DNA of 22,564 nt from Gracilaria vermiculophylla (GCA_019155205.2 JAHNZQ020000181.1:2783300-2805863); one strand, 5' to 3'. Shown: positions 1 to 11,225, counted from the first letter of the stretch. The notes: a model not told the origin generated them from the sequence alone. Numbers and translations: made by a program.

Positions 1-127
1 GGATACTGTAGCGCACGCGGGCAATATTATGCACCACGTGGCCCATCTAATAAATTACGAACCCTCCTTAGGAATATTATACCTTACGGCCAAACCACCA
101 TAATTCCGTAGGAGCCACTGTACTACA
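1..127 (+). mobile_element. Right end of an LTR, cut by the window start
   Basis: These 127 bases align almost end to end with the last 128 bases (20646-20773) of the complete LTR at 20219-20773. Shared blocks include GGATACTGTA, GCACGCGGGCA, CCCTCCTTAGGAA and GGAGCCACTGTACTA. The LTR ends with TACTACA at 121-127, the inverted match of the family's left end TGTGGTA. The base after 127 starts the flanking DNA, and GTTGC (128-132) would be the 5-bp target duplication if the left copy, outside the window, matches. Strand is given by analogy with 20219-20773; true transcription direction is not fixed by the sequence. Confidence 0.85.
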
Positions 128-913
128 GTTGCATTCGACCAGTCGATGTACCACAGTTACCATTCCGAGTGCAGGGCGCCGAGCCGTAAGTTGTCCTGCG
201 CGTGGCGTCCGTTCCTTTGGTGTGCCATCTGGACTTGCTGGTCTAGCCGCTCTTGGTGACGACGACATCCTCCCCGCTCCGACACTTCAGTATAGTTTTG
301 TCTTGATGGAAGTGATCCTTGATGGCGCGGGAATAGATTACGACGTCGTCGATATATAAGAACGCGGCACGCTATAGTATGCAAGAGAATATGATGTTTA
401 GAGCCCTTTCGAAAATGGCGGGTGCGTTGCGCAGACTAGATGGCATCCGCCTAAGCCGGTGGAGACCCACGTGGAAAAAAAAGTGGTTTTATTCGTGTCT
501 TCTTCTCTGAAATCTATTTGACGGAAAGCACATTCAGCACATAAGGTGGTAAACAACTTTGTACTTCCTAGAGAATCAATGCACTCGATCATTTTGTCTA
601 TCGGGTATGAATCTATCATTGTCACAGCATTCAAATTTCGATAGTCAACACAGAACCTCATTTGACTGCCTCCATTTTCTTTGGAAAAAAACCCTGTCCT
701 GATATTTTCGGACATGGTGGGTTCTATCAGGCCTTTATTCTGCATACGGTTCACCTCATGATGTTTTACCTCTCGGGCTTTTAGTAAAGTATCACGCAGT
801 ACAGAGCCTGATGGACTGGAAAGCTTTTGGGGTGGGTCCAACCCGGTGTTTTGCGGCCCTGGTTGAGCCCAGCTGACCCAACCAGATGGAGCTGACGGGT
901 TCCAATAGCTCAA
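128..913 (-). pseudogene. Ty3/gypsy-type reverse transcriptase remnant
   Basis: This is the palm region of an LTR-retrotransposon polymerase, the RNA-dependent DNA polymerase that copies the element. Read leftward it shows KGLIEPT, then RFCVDYRNLNAV, then DSYPIDKMIECIDSLG, then EEDTNKTTFFS, the usual Ty3/gypsy order. After a frame change near 410 it shows FERALNIIFS, a TAG stop, and then YIDDVVIYS, with the catalytic YIDD at 345-356. It is dead: there is a frameshift, a stop, and the first catalytic aspartate (normally in a TLDA-type motif) reads TLCA. Homology fades below about 300, and RNase H and integrase are missing before the LTR at 127. The LTR probably landed in, or a deletion joined it to, this older element. 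Family assignment is firm; the exact ends are not. Confidence 0.85.
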
Positions 914-981
914 GGAGTTTTCGTCCTTGGACGTCTTCCTCGATTCCGATGCTCAAAATTTCCTTCCGATGTGTACTTTGA

Positions 982-1551
982 TCCTTCTGGAAAGCGGAAC
1001 TGATTTATACACCTCCCTTCTTAGGGTCAAAATCTTCCTCGTTGAACGTTTGTTGTGAAACGGCAGATATTACGCCAGCCGATAATGAGGCGTTTGAGAA
1101 TACTTACCACGTGGTAGCTGAAGATTATGAGAGACACCTTAAAGGATACATTTAGGGTGCTACCATCGATCCCATTGGCAATTGTGGTAAGGTGCAGTTG
1201 CATGAAGCCGGAATCGCTTTGAAGCTCCAGAACTCCAGGTCGGTTGCAAGGAACTATAAGGAACGCTTGGTTTGATGGTTAGAACACTACATCGTAGGCG
1301 ATAAGTACATTGTCAGACGTACTACATGCAGATATCGGTTGTTCATAAACTTTTTTCTGTTAGTGCCGAAGAGCTAGCAGCATAATGATGATATGGGTGC
1401 CGTCGTGGATAGCGACAATACTGGTACGGAGATAAATTGCCTTGAGGTGGCGGTCAATGACCGAGATACTCAAGATAAATTTTGTTGCTATACAGTTGAC
1501 GACGATGAACTGGGCACAGACAGTCAGATTCTTCACGTTTACCTAACCTAA
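982..1551 (+). pseudogene. Decayed reading frame of unknown family
   Basis: One plus-strand frame stays open over 189 codons except for three stops: TAG 1153-1155, TGA 1273-1275 and TAG 1375-1377. It ends at TAA 1549-1551. The composition looks coding: an acidic first part (around DNEAFENTYHVV), a middle with DPIGNCGKVQLHEAG and WLEHYIVGDKYIVRR, and a very acidic last part (DSDNTGTEI, TVDDDELGTD). The last 52 codons from ATG 1393 are intact. I do not recognise the family. It lies opposite in strand to the retroelement fragments on both sides, so it is either a separate insertion or an old host pseudogene. That it once coded is inference from the low stop density. Confidence 0.4.
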
Positions 1552-1766
1552 AGGAAAATGGAGCACATGGTGGAAAGTTGCCGTCGGGTGGCATCTACGA
1601 ATTGGTTTCTGCAGCTGCATATGCAAAAGCTGGTGAATATTTCCGGTTTGTAACAGCTCTTTAGCGGCTAGATTGGGTCTGATACCCGATCTTCGGTCGG
1701 CCATACTGAGCATTCATTGTCTTTCTGAGACCTCCAGGGTAGGAGAAACTTTGAGGATGTCATGTT

Positions 1767-4136
1767 TCATGAAACAAATGGGGTGCACTTGGTCAATTTC
1801 CCGTGCTTTATTGACAAACAGTTGGTCTCCGCCATTCTTATTTTCCCGTGGGTCTGTGTTGCCGCCATTCTGTATTCGGTCGGGTGTGGCCTCATTTCCG
1901 ACTGATATTCGTTTCTTTCCTGTGGGTCATTCTGGGGCTCAGGCATCCCAGAATCCAGGTTCTTGACCAGTTGGACCTTTCGTAGATTTTGCTGTGGCGT
2001 TGTCTGCTGAATGATTCCCATCCAAGCTGGCCACTTCCGGCTTCCCGTCAGTATCCAACGCGCTTCCTGCTGGGTTTGTTGTCGAATGTTTCTGAGAGTT
2101 TTGCGTTGATGCGGAGCTACACTGGGACACGTAGTAGCCAAATCGTGATGTACTAGGCAGCACCAAGACAGGAGACTATCCTTCTACGGATCACTATAGG
2201 ATGATAACCCAAAGGTGTTTGGTAGGGCTTAAAGGGCGACGTCTGTTGGCTTTCTGGAGTATTCATCCCATAAAGCATGGTGAATATCGCGCGTAAAAAA
2301 CCATCTAATGCCAGTGGTGGTGAATCCTGTTCTGGAGTACAGGGCACATTAAACGACCAATTGAATGATGGAAGAACAGCCTGGGGCTCGATTGCGTCTG
2401 TCCGATGGACTCCTTGTGATGTAGGCCCAAGACGTACTGGTACTCCTCCTTCTGCGCAAAATGAGGAACCTATTGCAAGGACCTTGTTGGCTTTTAGTTT
2501 CTTCCTTGATGTACCAACTGCTGATATATGAGTATGTCGTCTGGCTCGGTGCGTGTCATCAATCTCTTGTGAATATAGGGAGAGTGCATTACTATCCAAT
2601 TGGCGGTGATTTTCCAAATGCTCACGAATCCAGCGCTTTGTTGCCCTTGTGAGAATTTTCCTCATATGAGAACTTCAACCGAAAGGTAGTAAAGACATTC
2701 CCATGCCGAGAGACAGTGGAAGACAGTGTCCTCGCGAACTCCAGTTCCGACTGTGCAGCCTATTAGTGGCAATTCAATTTTTCAGCGTAGGCTTCTTGAA
2801 TGTTCTCATCGGTAGCAAAAGTTTGCAAAAGAAAGTTCGCCACTTGGAAACGGGCGAAAAGCATCTTTGTGACATTATTCCAACCATCATGTTTTTTCCT
2901 GCATTTTAGTGTGAAGCAATGAGCATTCTAACCTTTCCATATAGAATTCAAAGTACCAATTGTAGGCGCGTTCCAAAAAGCCGTTTTGATCACATATCAG
3001 ATTGCACCCTTGAAAGAAATCCACTGTTGGGATGAATTCATTCCCATTACAGGTCGTCTTCCCCATTTGGAAACAATTACGGCGGTGCTGCTTACTTATT
3101 TTTAATTCAAAACCTTCGGTATGCGAAGCGTCACAATTGGTCATCATGTGGTTATGGTACTCAAAATACTTCGGGAGTTGGTCATTCAGCAGCTGCGATA
3201 CCTCCGAGTCCTCATCATCAGAATCTAACAATGGTGCTGTGCGCCGATTGATTTTTCCCTTACGGCGACGTTTTCACTTACGGCGTGGTTCCTTCCTCTA
3301 TCTCTATCTATAACCTTTATTTTTGGTCTTTCGAGATGTATGTTCAGGATTCCGAGCTTTGAGTCTATGAGCCCGACTCCGCGGCTGGTTTCTTCTTCCG
3401 AATAGCTTTCTCCCTTTTTCTTTTGGCTGCTCTCGAGAGTTGTCCTCCGAGTTCCACGAACCGTCACCACTAGGAGCACCTCCTTTGGCTCTCTTCGCGG
3501 CTTTACCAGTTGGTTGTGGGAGATGATATTCTACCAGGCCCTCTTCTTAATGAAAATTTGCCCTTTTTCCGACTGGGTATCGTAACTGCACAGCACCGGG
3601 GTGATTGGAAATACGGTCTGGTCAGCCAATCGAGTAAATATCTCCTCCACATCTTGGCCACCCAGTGAATCCCTAAGTTGTGGAGGAGTAGTCGACGGTC
3701 ACCCTCGAGAAGGGGTCGCCAACGGGGGCTCCTGAAAAGATGCCCTTACCATCTATTCAATAAAAGCCCGGCCGTCCTGTTCAAAGAAGAACTCGTACAC
3801 CACTGCCGTAGTTCTTTTTGTGAAATACCTCTACGCACGGTCAAATATTACGGTGGTGATCGCGTTGTTGCTCAAGCGTGGAGCTTGCACTCAGACACTC
3901 TCTACTTCTTTTTCGCTTTCCAAATGGTTTACCAGATCGGCTCTACTGCCCGGTCCAACATTTATGTACCCTTGTGCTTGAAGAACGGAATCTGAGCCTT
4001 CCTACTAAAATCTCGGGCATTACTTCTTGGTTTGCCTCTTAAGAAAATCCTCTGAATTTTCTACAATGGGGTTTTTAGAAGGAAACGCGCGATCTTCTTT
4101 ATTTGAATTAGTTGGTATACCTTTGTTGGGAGGCAT
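1767..4136 (-). pseudogene. Decayed minus-strand frames, possibly gag of the gypsy-type element
   Basis: Several minus-strand open pieces follow one another in different frames: a 38-codon piece from ATG 4136 (starts MPPNKGIPTN, stop 4020-4022), an interrupted stretch about 3960-3480, then pieces at 3479-3225, 3231-2887, 2665-2153 and 2141-1767. The order runs leftward toward the reverse transcriptase at 913-128. The protein character is charged and Q/S/T-rich, as in a gag polyprotein. There is an acidic start (MLDSDDEDSEV) at 3231 and a basic stretch (SSQKKKGESYSEEE) near 3420. I find no zinc knuckle and no protease motif. Calling this gag rests on position and strand only. It could instead be unrelated chance frames or another coding relic. 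Confidence 0.3.
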
Positions 4137-4710
4137 GATTATATTTGATATGGGTGCGTGATTTGCGCAGACTATTTTGCCGCACTGTTCGCAGCGAAAC
4201 GGTACTCAATGTTCTCCTCCCGTTCAGTTAACAAGCGGCGTACGCGGAACCGGTTGGTAGGCACAAAAACGCGACGGTATAATGAAGCACAGTAGAAGTT
4301 AATCGTGGAAGAAGAAACCAAATGGTACGCAAATTAATAACGACAGAACCGGAACGGCTACAAGCACGAGATGGCCGGCAGACTTAGGGCAACTGCTGAG
4401 AATAGGGTTAAATATTATCAGAACTGCTTAGGCTCAATGAGTATGGTCCAGTATATTCTTTAATCCGCGACTCTCTGTTGAGCTGTGTAAATTAAAGAAA
4501 GCTACTCTCACAGATGCGAGAGGACTGACGGCCTCCTGATGAGGCTGGGTCCAGACGGAACTGCCGAATATACCACGTATCTGTCGTAGCTTCAAACGTA
4601 TACGCCCTTGAAGGCGTTGCGGGGGTCGTGCGACTGATAGGCTGTAGTTGCAAAGTATGCGCGGTCTCCCGATAAGATAGCGTTGAATTTATATGTTGTT
4701 AATTGTTGTT

Positions 4711-4744
4711 GGAGAAGTTGGCAACGTTCTTGCCGGCCTTCTCC
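4711..4744. repeat. Imperfect inverted repeat (hairpin)
   Basis: GGAGAAG (4711-4717) and GGCAA (4720-4724) pair with TTGCC (4730-4734) and CTTCTCC (4738-4744). Small internal loops separate the two helices, and a 5-base apical loop closes the hairpin. A T-rich stretch (TTTTAT) follows. It is upstream of the minus-strand gag-like ATG at 4136 and could sit in the leader or LTR of that element. No function is shown. Confidence 0.5.
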
Positions 4745-6132
4745 TTTTATACTGTTCTAAAACTCTGAATCTCCTACAACTACATATCTATTACTTGTTT
4801 GGATGTCATCCATGCACGTAATCTGTGACAAGAATTACTCGCTGCTAGAATTGACAGATTCCGTGGCCAGCGTAGTTATTGCGTGTTGACTGCATCTGCA
4901 CACACGCAACTGTATGTAACAAATGAATATTATACGCCGTTTTGTGTACTGTACTTTAGCCATGACCCCGATGGGGTTCGTACAAATTTGTCCATTAGGT
5001 GTCGTAGCTCTGCACGAATATTCTACAGCACCCGATTGGTAGTAGCATATGTATCGCTTGCAAATCAGTGAGCCTTGCCAGTAAAGCTGGCAAAACTGTT
5101 GTTCCACTGCAAAAATCACAGGGGTTGAGACAAACCCAGAAGGCTTTCAGATTTAATTTGTAGTTGGGAAGGGGCGCATGCACCTCTCTAAGCACGGTGC
5201 AAAGTTCTGACTCTCCGCCAACCATCCACGCAGCGAAAGGGCCAGCATTGGTGGCTCTCGGTACGTTGCCTAATGTAGCGTTCCAACTTCAATAAATTTA
5301 TACCCTTACTAATTAGCCTACTGCCTTCTAACTAGATATGAAGCTCTTTAGCCACGACTCATGACAAACAACGAGATGCTTTGCTCACTTTATTACAAAT
5401 AAGTACAATTTGGAAACTGAAAATCCTGCTTTGAACCAATATCTTCATTTCATTTGTACCATTTCCTGCAATTCAACTGGAAGATGCAAAGCACTGTAAG
5501 CGTCCGAGACTCCCCTCGCTGAATGGGGTTCCAGTATTGTACGGTCCGACTTAGAGTGTGCTCTGTGCTGTACTAAACACCCGACCCACACTGCCATCCG
5601 GTGCAAGAACGGTAAGAAAGAGTCCAAGAAGGGGTGAAGAACGACGGCGTTGCCCGAAAGACGGCTACTCCAATATCGGACTGGGGTGGCGAATAGAGAA
5701 ATAGCAGGGGTCGTACATGACGTTCATGCGCTAGGAAACACTGGAAAACGTGAGTCCCACATGTGTACTTGGGATCACAGACACAAATACAGTCATAAGT
5801 AACCCAAAACATACGGAACGGCTGTACTGACTCAGACCAAGCTTCTTAGACTACTAATCACCTTAACTATGAGTTCATGAAACTGCCACTGTGCGCAACA
5901 ATATGCTTGAAAAGCGCGCGGCACGGCGTGGGCCACGGCTATAGTCGGGAATGGATAGTGTGCTACGGTGGCATTGCAATGCCCCGTTTGCATCAATCTG
6001 AATTCCTCAATGTCAGCATGCAGAACTTTATCTGGATTTCTGTATTTCCATTTACCTTTATTCTATTGGTTACTTTGTATTTCTAAGTTGGCTCAGCAAT
6101 ACTGTGCGTCTTTTTGCTGTGCCAGTCTATAT

Positions 6133-6160
6133 AAACCTGACCTGGCAAACCTGACCTGGC
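6133..6160. repeat. Tandem 14-bp repeat, 2 copies
   Basis: AAACCTGACCTGGC occurs twice without a gap (6133-6146 and 6147-6160). Its inner ACCTGACCT is the reverse complement of the AGGTCAGGT core of the 17-bp tandem repeat at 12007-12057. Confidence 0.8.
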
Positions 6161-7218
6161 CTCCTCGGTGAAGCAGCCAGCTACAATTGTTTAACCACTT
6201 CCCTCCTTCGCACTGAGGGTCATACGACACTGCCTACTGCACACTTGGTCAGTGTGGGAACGCGTGGATTTCCTGGATCCAGTCTACTGAGTCTTTCTAC
6301 ACTATCACTCATCTGTATCCACAAGCTGAGCTCACTGGCACCAGCGACAAGTTCCGAGCTACTGTCTTCCCATCAACCACCGGTCTGGTGGTACAACACG
6401 CAACAGATAGGGAGCGCAGTGAACACTAGGTGCAAAGTCGGAATTGCGGGGCCCTTACCTTATTTATTGATTCACTGTCGTGTACACTACTGTGTTCTAG
6501 TCCATAGTATGGTATCCAGGGGCATAGGCATCACCGCCACCATCCTCTGTAGACAGCAACCAAGGTTCCGCCTCTGAATCTTCTGCCTGCAGCGATATCC
6601 ACTTCTCACCGAGAAATATCTCATGACGCACGGTTGCTCATCTGCATTGTTTGCCTGAGAGTGAGCGCCAATACTTGAAATATACTTTACTAGTTACAGT
6701 GTGCTTTTTCCTTCTATAAAAATACTCTACCGGCACGCATTTCTTTGCCTTGCGGCCCACCGCCGCCTACCAATTTGTTTTTTTCACTCTGAATGGACTA
6801 TACGAGCCTCATAGCATGCGCGTAACCACTTCCTTTTCTTCCTTAGAGGACAAGAACACGTCTCATGCACCATAATTGTGGGGATTTGCTTCCCCGTCCT
6901 CTCCGACCAATGGTAGGAAGGACGTCCTCGGCACTTACAATCCGATTTAGTCGTGTCGTTTCCTCAGAAAGGCTTTACCTGTTTTGTCGCATCAAGTAAA
7001 AGAATGCTCTTAAAGTTTTTTGCCGCCGGACTTGTTTTTACCAATCGCTTTTAGGAACACAGCTATTCATCCTGTATCTAGACCCATTCATATGCTGCCC
7101 TTGTCGTGTTTGGTAGCGCTCTCTAGATCAGCCGCTCATATGAACGTACCGTCTGGTCTTGCATGCGCTGTAGGCTGTCCAGCAATGGTTTTATGTTCAG
7201 ATTTGAAATTGAACGTAC

Positions 7219-8529
7219 CATGGGGGTTCGCTCTACAGCCAGGATGCAGGATAGTCGACATAGTGCGTTTCAAAATCATGTCACCCCTAAAACATGAGTC
7301 AAAAACTGTACTGTAGTCTAGGTTTTGCACAAAGCCTGTATAGAATCGTTTCCAAAAGATATCTACACCGTCTTCTTTCTGGTAATAATGGCTCGAGGTC
7401 CACCACTTTCAATGCAATACCAGCTTCAAGGCATCAATTTAAACGGCAAAAAGCACTCCAACAGTGCTATCGCTCTAGAAGAGAAGCATTTTAGCGTCAC
7501 AAAAGCTGATTTTCTCAAAAATACAACTTTTTATGTATTAAAACGACCTCCAGGATGTCCTGAAAAGCTCCGTCCAGCAAAACATTGAAGAGGTAAAAGA
7601 CAGTTATACAAAAGAGAACAATCGTGCAAAATTTTGGAATGAATCTCAATCTGAAGGTTTGAAAAACCTCTCCATGGAGGCAGACATACAATTTGAAGTT
7701 ATGTAGATATTTAAAGTCTTCTTTTTCTCCAAGACCACCGCAACCAAAAGAGTGTTGACTGGTGTGGGAGAAGGCTTACCGGAAACGAAAATGGGAAAAC
7801 ATTATTTTTACTGATGAGAAAAAGTTAAGTTTGAACGAACCATATTGCTGCAAGTATTATTGGCATGATATTTGTAGGGAATAATCTGAATTGTACACTA
7901 GGCATTCTGGTAAAGGGTCTGTTATGGTCTGGGCTGGCATTGCTAAAAAGGTCTCACTGACGTTGCATTTATTGAGACAAACATGAACGCCAAAAAAACA
8001 AGAATTGGTATAGAAGGTTTTGCTACCGTTTGTTTCCTGTTTCCATGAACAGAAACTAATTTCTAATAGGATAATGCGCCAGTGCACACTGCGTCTTTTA
8101 TCAAAAACTGGCTACCGAAGTCAGATGTAGAGTATCTGTTTTAGAGTGACCCGCGCGCTCACCAGAATTGAACCCAATCAAAAACGTTGGAGACTGCTTT
8201 CTAGGATGGTTTAGGCGCATGGAAGGCAATTTCGGCCAGTTTTTGAACTAAACAACTCTATTTAAAATTGTTGAAAGTATAAAACAATTTTAAGTGTAGA
8301 ATAGTACATGAATTAGATGCCGAAACGGTATGTTAGCGTTATACCGAAAAAAGAATGCAAAATAAACTATTGCGCGTCTTGCAGTAAAGATTTGTTCCTG
8401 ATGAACATATGTTTTTGGAACGGTTTTTTGACTTTAATTGTTTATGAAACCCATTTTTGTAGGCGTACAGTAAATGTTTGGTAGTTTTTTGACATTTCAC
8501 AACATGTCATATGTTTTTGAAACAGTCTG
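7219..8529 (+). mobile_element. Tc1/mariner-like transposon relic, copy 1
   Basis: This is a cut-and-paste DNA transposon of about 1.3 kb, collinear with the copy at 19383-21260 once the LTR there is removed. The right end is clear: CATATGTTTTTGAAACAGTCTG ends at 8529 and is followed by TA, the expected target dinucleotide. A related inner block, CATATGTTTTTGGAACGG, lies near 8406, giving the paired-site layout of IR/DR elements. The left end is diverged. The inner left block (ATAGTGCGTTTCAAAATCATG from 7260) matches copy 2, but the outermost 30 bases do not match well, so 7219 is projected from copy 2 and not seen directly. Confidence 0.85.
7388..8280 (+). pseudogene. Tc1-like transposase pseudogene, copy 1
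   Basis: Remnant of a DDE transposase that cuts the element out and joins it to TA sites. The start ATG at 7388 gives MARGPPLS, the same as copy 2, and the frame runs to a stop at 7586-7588. Later pieces in other frames carry FTDEKK (first catalytic Asp codon 7813-7815), VMVWAGIAKK near 7925, and QDNAPVHT (second Asp codon 8070-8072). The third acidic residue is lost: the motif reads NPIKNV, with Lys codon 8180-8182 where copy 2 has Glu. Several frameshifts and stops are present. The gene is inactive and clearly older than copy 2. Confidence 0.85.
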
Positions 8530-8569
8530 TACATCTATGTCAAAAAGCCTTCCTGCATGCAACTATGCC

Positions 8570-9900
8570 CACTGCTAACGAGGTTTTGATTAAGCTCCGT
8601 ATCATCCAGGGCGTCGTAAAAGCTTAGGGTCTACATGTGTCATTTTTTCGAAATTTCATCAGCACTTGTAAAGCCTTACACAACTAGATTAGAATAAGCT
8701 CTACATTTTTACATTCTTTGGATTTAACACATTCCATTTTGCTTCATTTATATTCACTCACGAAAATATGTTGGTCAAGCTTACTGTTGATTTCTCTTTT
8801 GTTGATGATGTTAGCAATTCTGGTCCTTTTTCTTTGATTGCTTGGGCTAAGAAAACACTTAATGCTCGTGCTCAGTTCGAAATCTGAGGCTATGGATGAC
8901 CCAATCTTTATCTTGGTATCTACATTAAAGAAAATGCTTGAAAATATCATGATTCATCAACGTTTTCGAAATGAATAAGGGCTCAAATATGTCTCATGGA
9001 CATTGCAACGCCACGAAGTACATCCACTAAATAAATGTTTGAGAAACGACTGGGGAAGCACAGTATTCCCAGTTGTGTACCTCTTAACTGATTGACAGTA
9101 CCTTCCGTGCTTTACTGAATCTTCAAAGGACTGTTTCTAACATTACTACAACCTTTTATATTGCTCAGTGCTGCAAATAGCAAACCAGTTTCACGAACTG
9201 CCACGCGAACGATAAGAACCTCGTGTGTCTGACCGTATTAGCATTTTATGGCGTTTGCATTGTCTGTCTGATTGCTATCGTGTTTTATTCGTGGCAGGAC
9301 CATTGCTACACGTTTGATAACCGACTGTGTGATAGATTTTCTCCTGTCTAAGCAATTGCCGTAGTAGTCATGGCATTTGTATCTTATGACGTCTATATTC
9401 AATAACACAGCTGCCTCTTACACACTACTTATGCTATTCCGCGGTAGTTCCAAATGTTTATAAACCTCTGACATTTATGGACATCCTAAACAAATAGGTG
9501 TTAAGCTCTGTATTATTTTTAAAGACTCTTACTTGCCCTTATTTGGCCACAGCTCTTCTTATGCTTTGCAGATTTGTATCAAATCCATTGCTTTAACATT
9601 GATTTTCCTTTTTAAAAAAAAAAGTCGTTCGATGCCTCATCGCTACAAAGTTGTACGGTCAATTCCTTCTACGAAATATTTTGATGATTATCATCATAGT
9701 TTGATGCCGACTGGGGCCGTCCTCTTGAAAATCTTCGCTCTCATGGGGATACGTCATTACAATTGCAGACATTCCAATTTGTTACTGCTTAGAACTTTAT
9801 AGATCTACAGTACTTGACACTCAAAGCTTAATTACATGCCATCTTCGAGTGCATCAAACTATCGTGGATGAAGAACGTTCAAATATTTCTTTGTTTTGTT
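8570..9900 (+). pseudogene. Ty1/copia-type pol remnant (reverse transcriptase and RNase H)
   Basis: Plus-strand remnant of a copia-type polyprotein with many stops. The reverse transcriptase core FSFVDDVSNSG (VDD near 8801-8812) is followed by a weakened EI-x-GYG-x-PNLYLGIYIKE, which matches the copia pattern around K-DLGE-YFLGI. Farther on, FDADWGRPLENLRS (about 9690-9735) corresponds to the SDADWA start of copia RNase H, and LHAIFECIKLSWMKN (about 9827-9875) to its EAEY-A-EA-KEA-WL block. KLRIIQGVVKA near 8590 may be the degraded YGLKQ region. The left half of the element is not visible; Tc1 copy 1 ends at 8529 just beside it. The family call is established-motif based; exact limits are uncertain. 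Confidence 0.65.
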
Positions 9901-10571
9901 TTGAGCTTAAAAATTGTATTCCACTCTTTCATTACAACTACGGAGGTAGACCGTAGACACAAACGAATTATGAAGTGCGAAAGGTGATGCACATTGAATT
10001 ACCGTAATATCATGTTCTGACCGCATCCAATCAAGGGATGGTTGAAATTGAACACATCTCTTTTAAGATTGTTCGAGCTTACATTTTCACAGTCTCTTAT
10101 TGGAGGAACATTTCTTGTACATCAAAATGGCCTCCATGAGTTTTTCGTATCGGTCGAGGGGGGTATCAGAGTCTGAAAATTGAAATTCTTGTTCAAAATA
10201 ATGTTTGAATTATTTACGAGACTCCTGCTCAATTTTATTTGTATCTGTTTACGTCATCATATGATTAGTTCTCATATGCTCACGTGGGTTTTTTCAGAAT
10301 TTCTATAGAAATGACAACCGATCGCAATCTTCTTTTTAATAGTCTCCAACTCTCATTGCCTTGTTTTCTGTTTTAACCGGTCTCCCACACTTCATTTGCG
10401 TTCGTGCTGTGAAAATTTGCTACACTTTGTGTAACATCAGACAAGTGTTATTGGATTGTTTAATGTAAAGGGTGACCTAATATGTCCGGAGACCCGAGGT
10501 TTAAAAAGGAGGCTGGAAATTTTGGGTCCCCTGCCTTTCCGATGGGTTCTGAATGTAAAAGAAATCTTCTA
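9901..10571. other. No gene supported; AT-rich DNA downstream of the copia relic
   Basis: No conserved frame or clear repeat is seen. It could contain the 3' end and LTR of the copia-type element, but no second LTR copy is available for comparison. Confidence 0.4.
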
Positions 10572-10893
10572 AACACAAATTTTGATGTTCAGACGGTGTG
10601 AAGATACAAGTGGTTTGAGCATCATTTCATACCGACAGAGGGGCGACTGGATACCATTCAGATGAACCATTCATTAAGCTGCAGTTTCTGAAGCTGTGGT
10701 TTGCAAAGTTGCGGTTTCCAACCTTTCTTCCAATGGTTTCCGCGACCAAAAACAGGGCGACTCCCAGAAAAAGTTGATGTACGACAGAAAGGCTCTTGAC
10801 CCTGGTTGGTCGCGAGATACGAGAATATGAGGATACAGAAGATATTCAATGTGTCTCTGCAACAGCCTCTCATTGATGACAGCAACGTTTTTG
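10572..10893. repeat. Left arm of an inverted duplication
   Basis: The reverse complement of this segment matches 11463-about 11793. In the coding part (10674-10893) mismatches are few by eye. Beyond 10650 the match continues (CAGTCGCCCCTCTGTCGGTAT in both) and then fades. The right arm starts exactly at the end of the N gap, so the full arm length is unknown. Confidence 0.9.
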
Positions 10894-11225
10894 ACAATCA
10901 CATTGTTCTCGTCGCCTTTGTTTCTCGAACACAAACCTAACTTGTGGCTGTTGTCCACGTATACAAATGCCTTTGCATTGCGTTCATTAGGAATCAGTAT
11001 TCGTGACCATTCAAAAGCACGGTCGTATCCTGTTCCTTGTACCAGAGTCTGAAGCCAAAGTGCTGCCGGATATTGCCCCGCCCTTTGCAATGTACTGCGT
11101 GAACAACATGGGAACATTCCGGGATTTGAGTTTGGCTGCTTTTTTTATTGAAGTCACGAAAAATTCATAGGTGAGGTCAATGCGTTGGAAATCGTTCGTT
11201 TGTTTATTGGTGTTATTTTTTGAAC
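10674..11225 (-). pseudogene. C-terminal fragment of a non-specific endonuclease paralogue
   Basis: An open stretch on the minus strand (11117 to 10674) contains PAALWLQT, ILIPNERNAKAFVYVDNS and a KLG motif. These match PAAVWIET, ILIPNEREVKGIIYVDNS and RLG in the intact nuclease at 12754-13800. Upstream, in another frame, YEFFVTSIKKA (about 11150-11180) lines up with WENMIADVRKK of the intact gene, so at least one frameshift separates the two parts. The catalytic RGH motif is not found, so the fragment cannot be an active nuclease. After YVDNS the tail differs entirely from the intact gene. It is a truncated paralogue, duplicated on the other side of the sequencing gap. Confidence 0.75.

Larger units (their letters stand above)
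4137..7218. other. No gene supported; unassigned DNA
   Basis: I see no conserved protein motif in any frame here. The open frames (for example 4835-5119 minus, 6245-6577 plus, 7020-7316 plus) are 60-110 codons with no recognisable domain. The right side of the LTR belonging to the minus-strand element may lie in 4137-5000, but no second copy is in the window to prove it. Small structures at 4505-4565, 4711-4744 and 6133-6160 are listed separately. Confidence 0.5.

Noticed and set aside
4835..5225. Overlapping minus-strand frames of 94 and 76 codons
   Set aside because: No recognisable motif, no splice or promoter support; length is within what chance gives in this DNA.
6245..6577. Plus-strand 110-codon frame
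   Set aside because: Ser/Leu-rich with no domain and no ATG start in context; neighbouring frames are equally uninformative.
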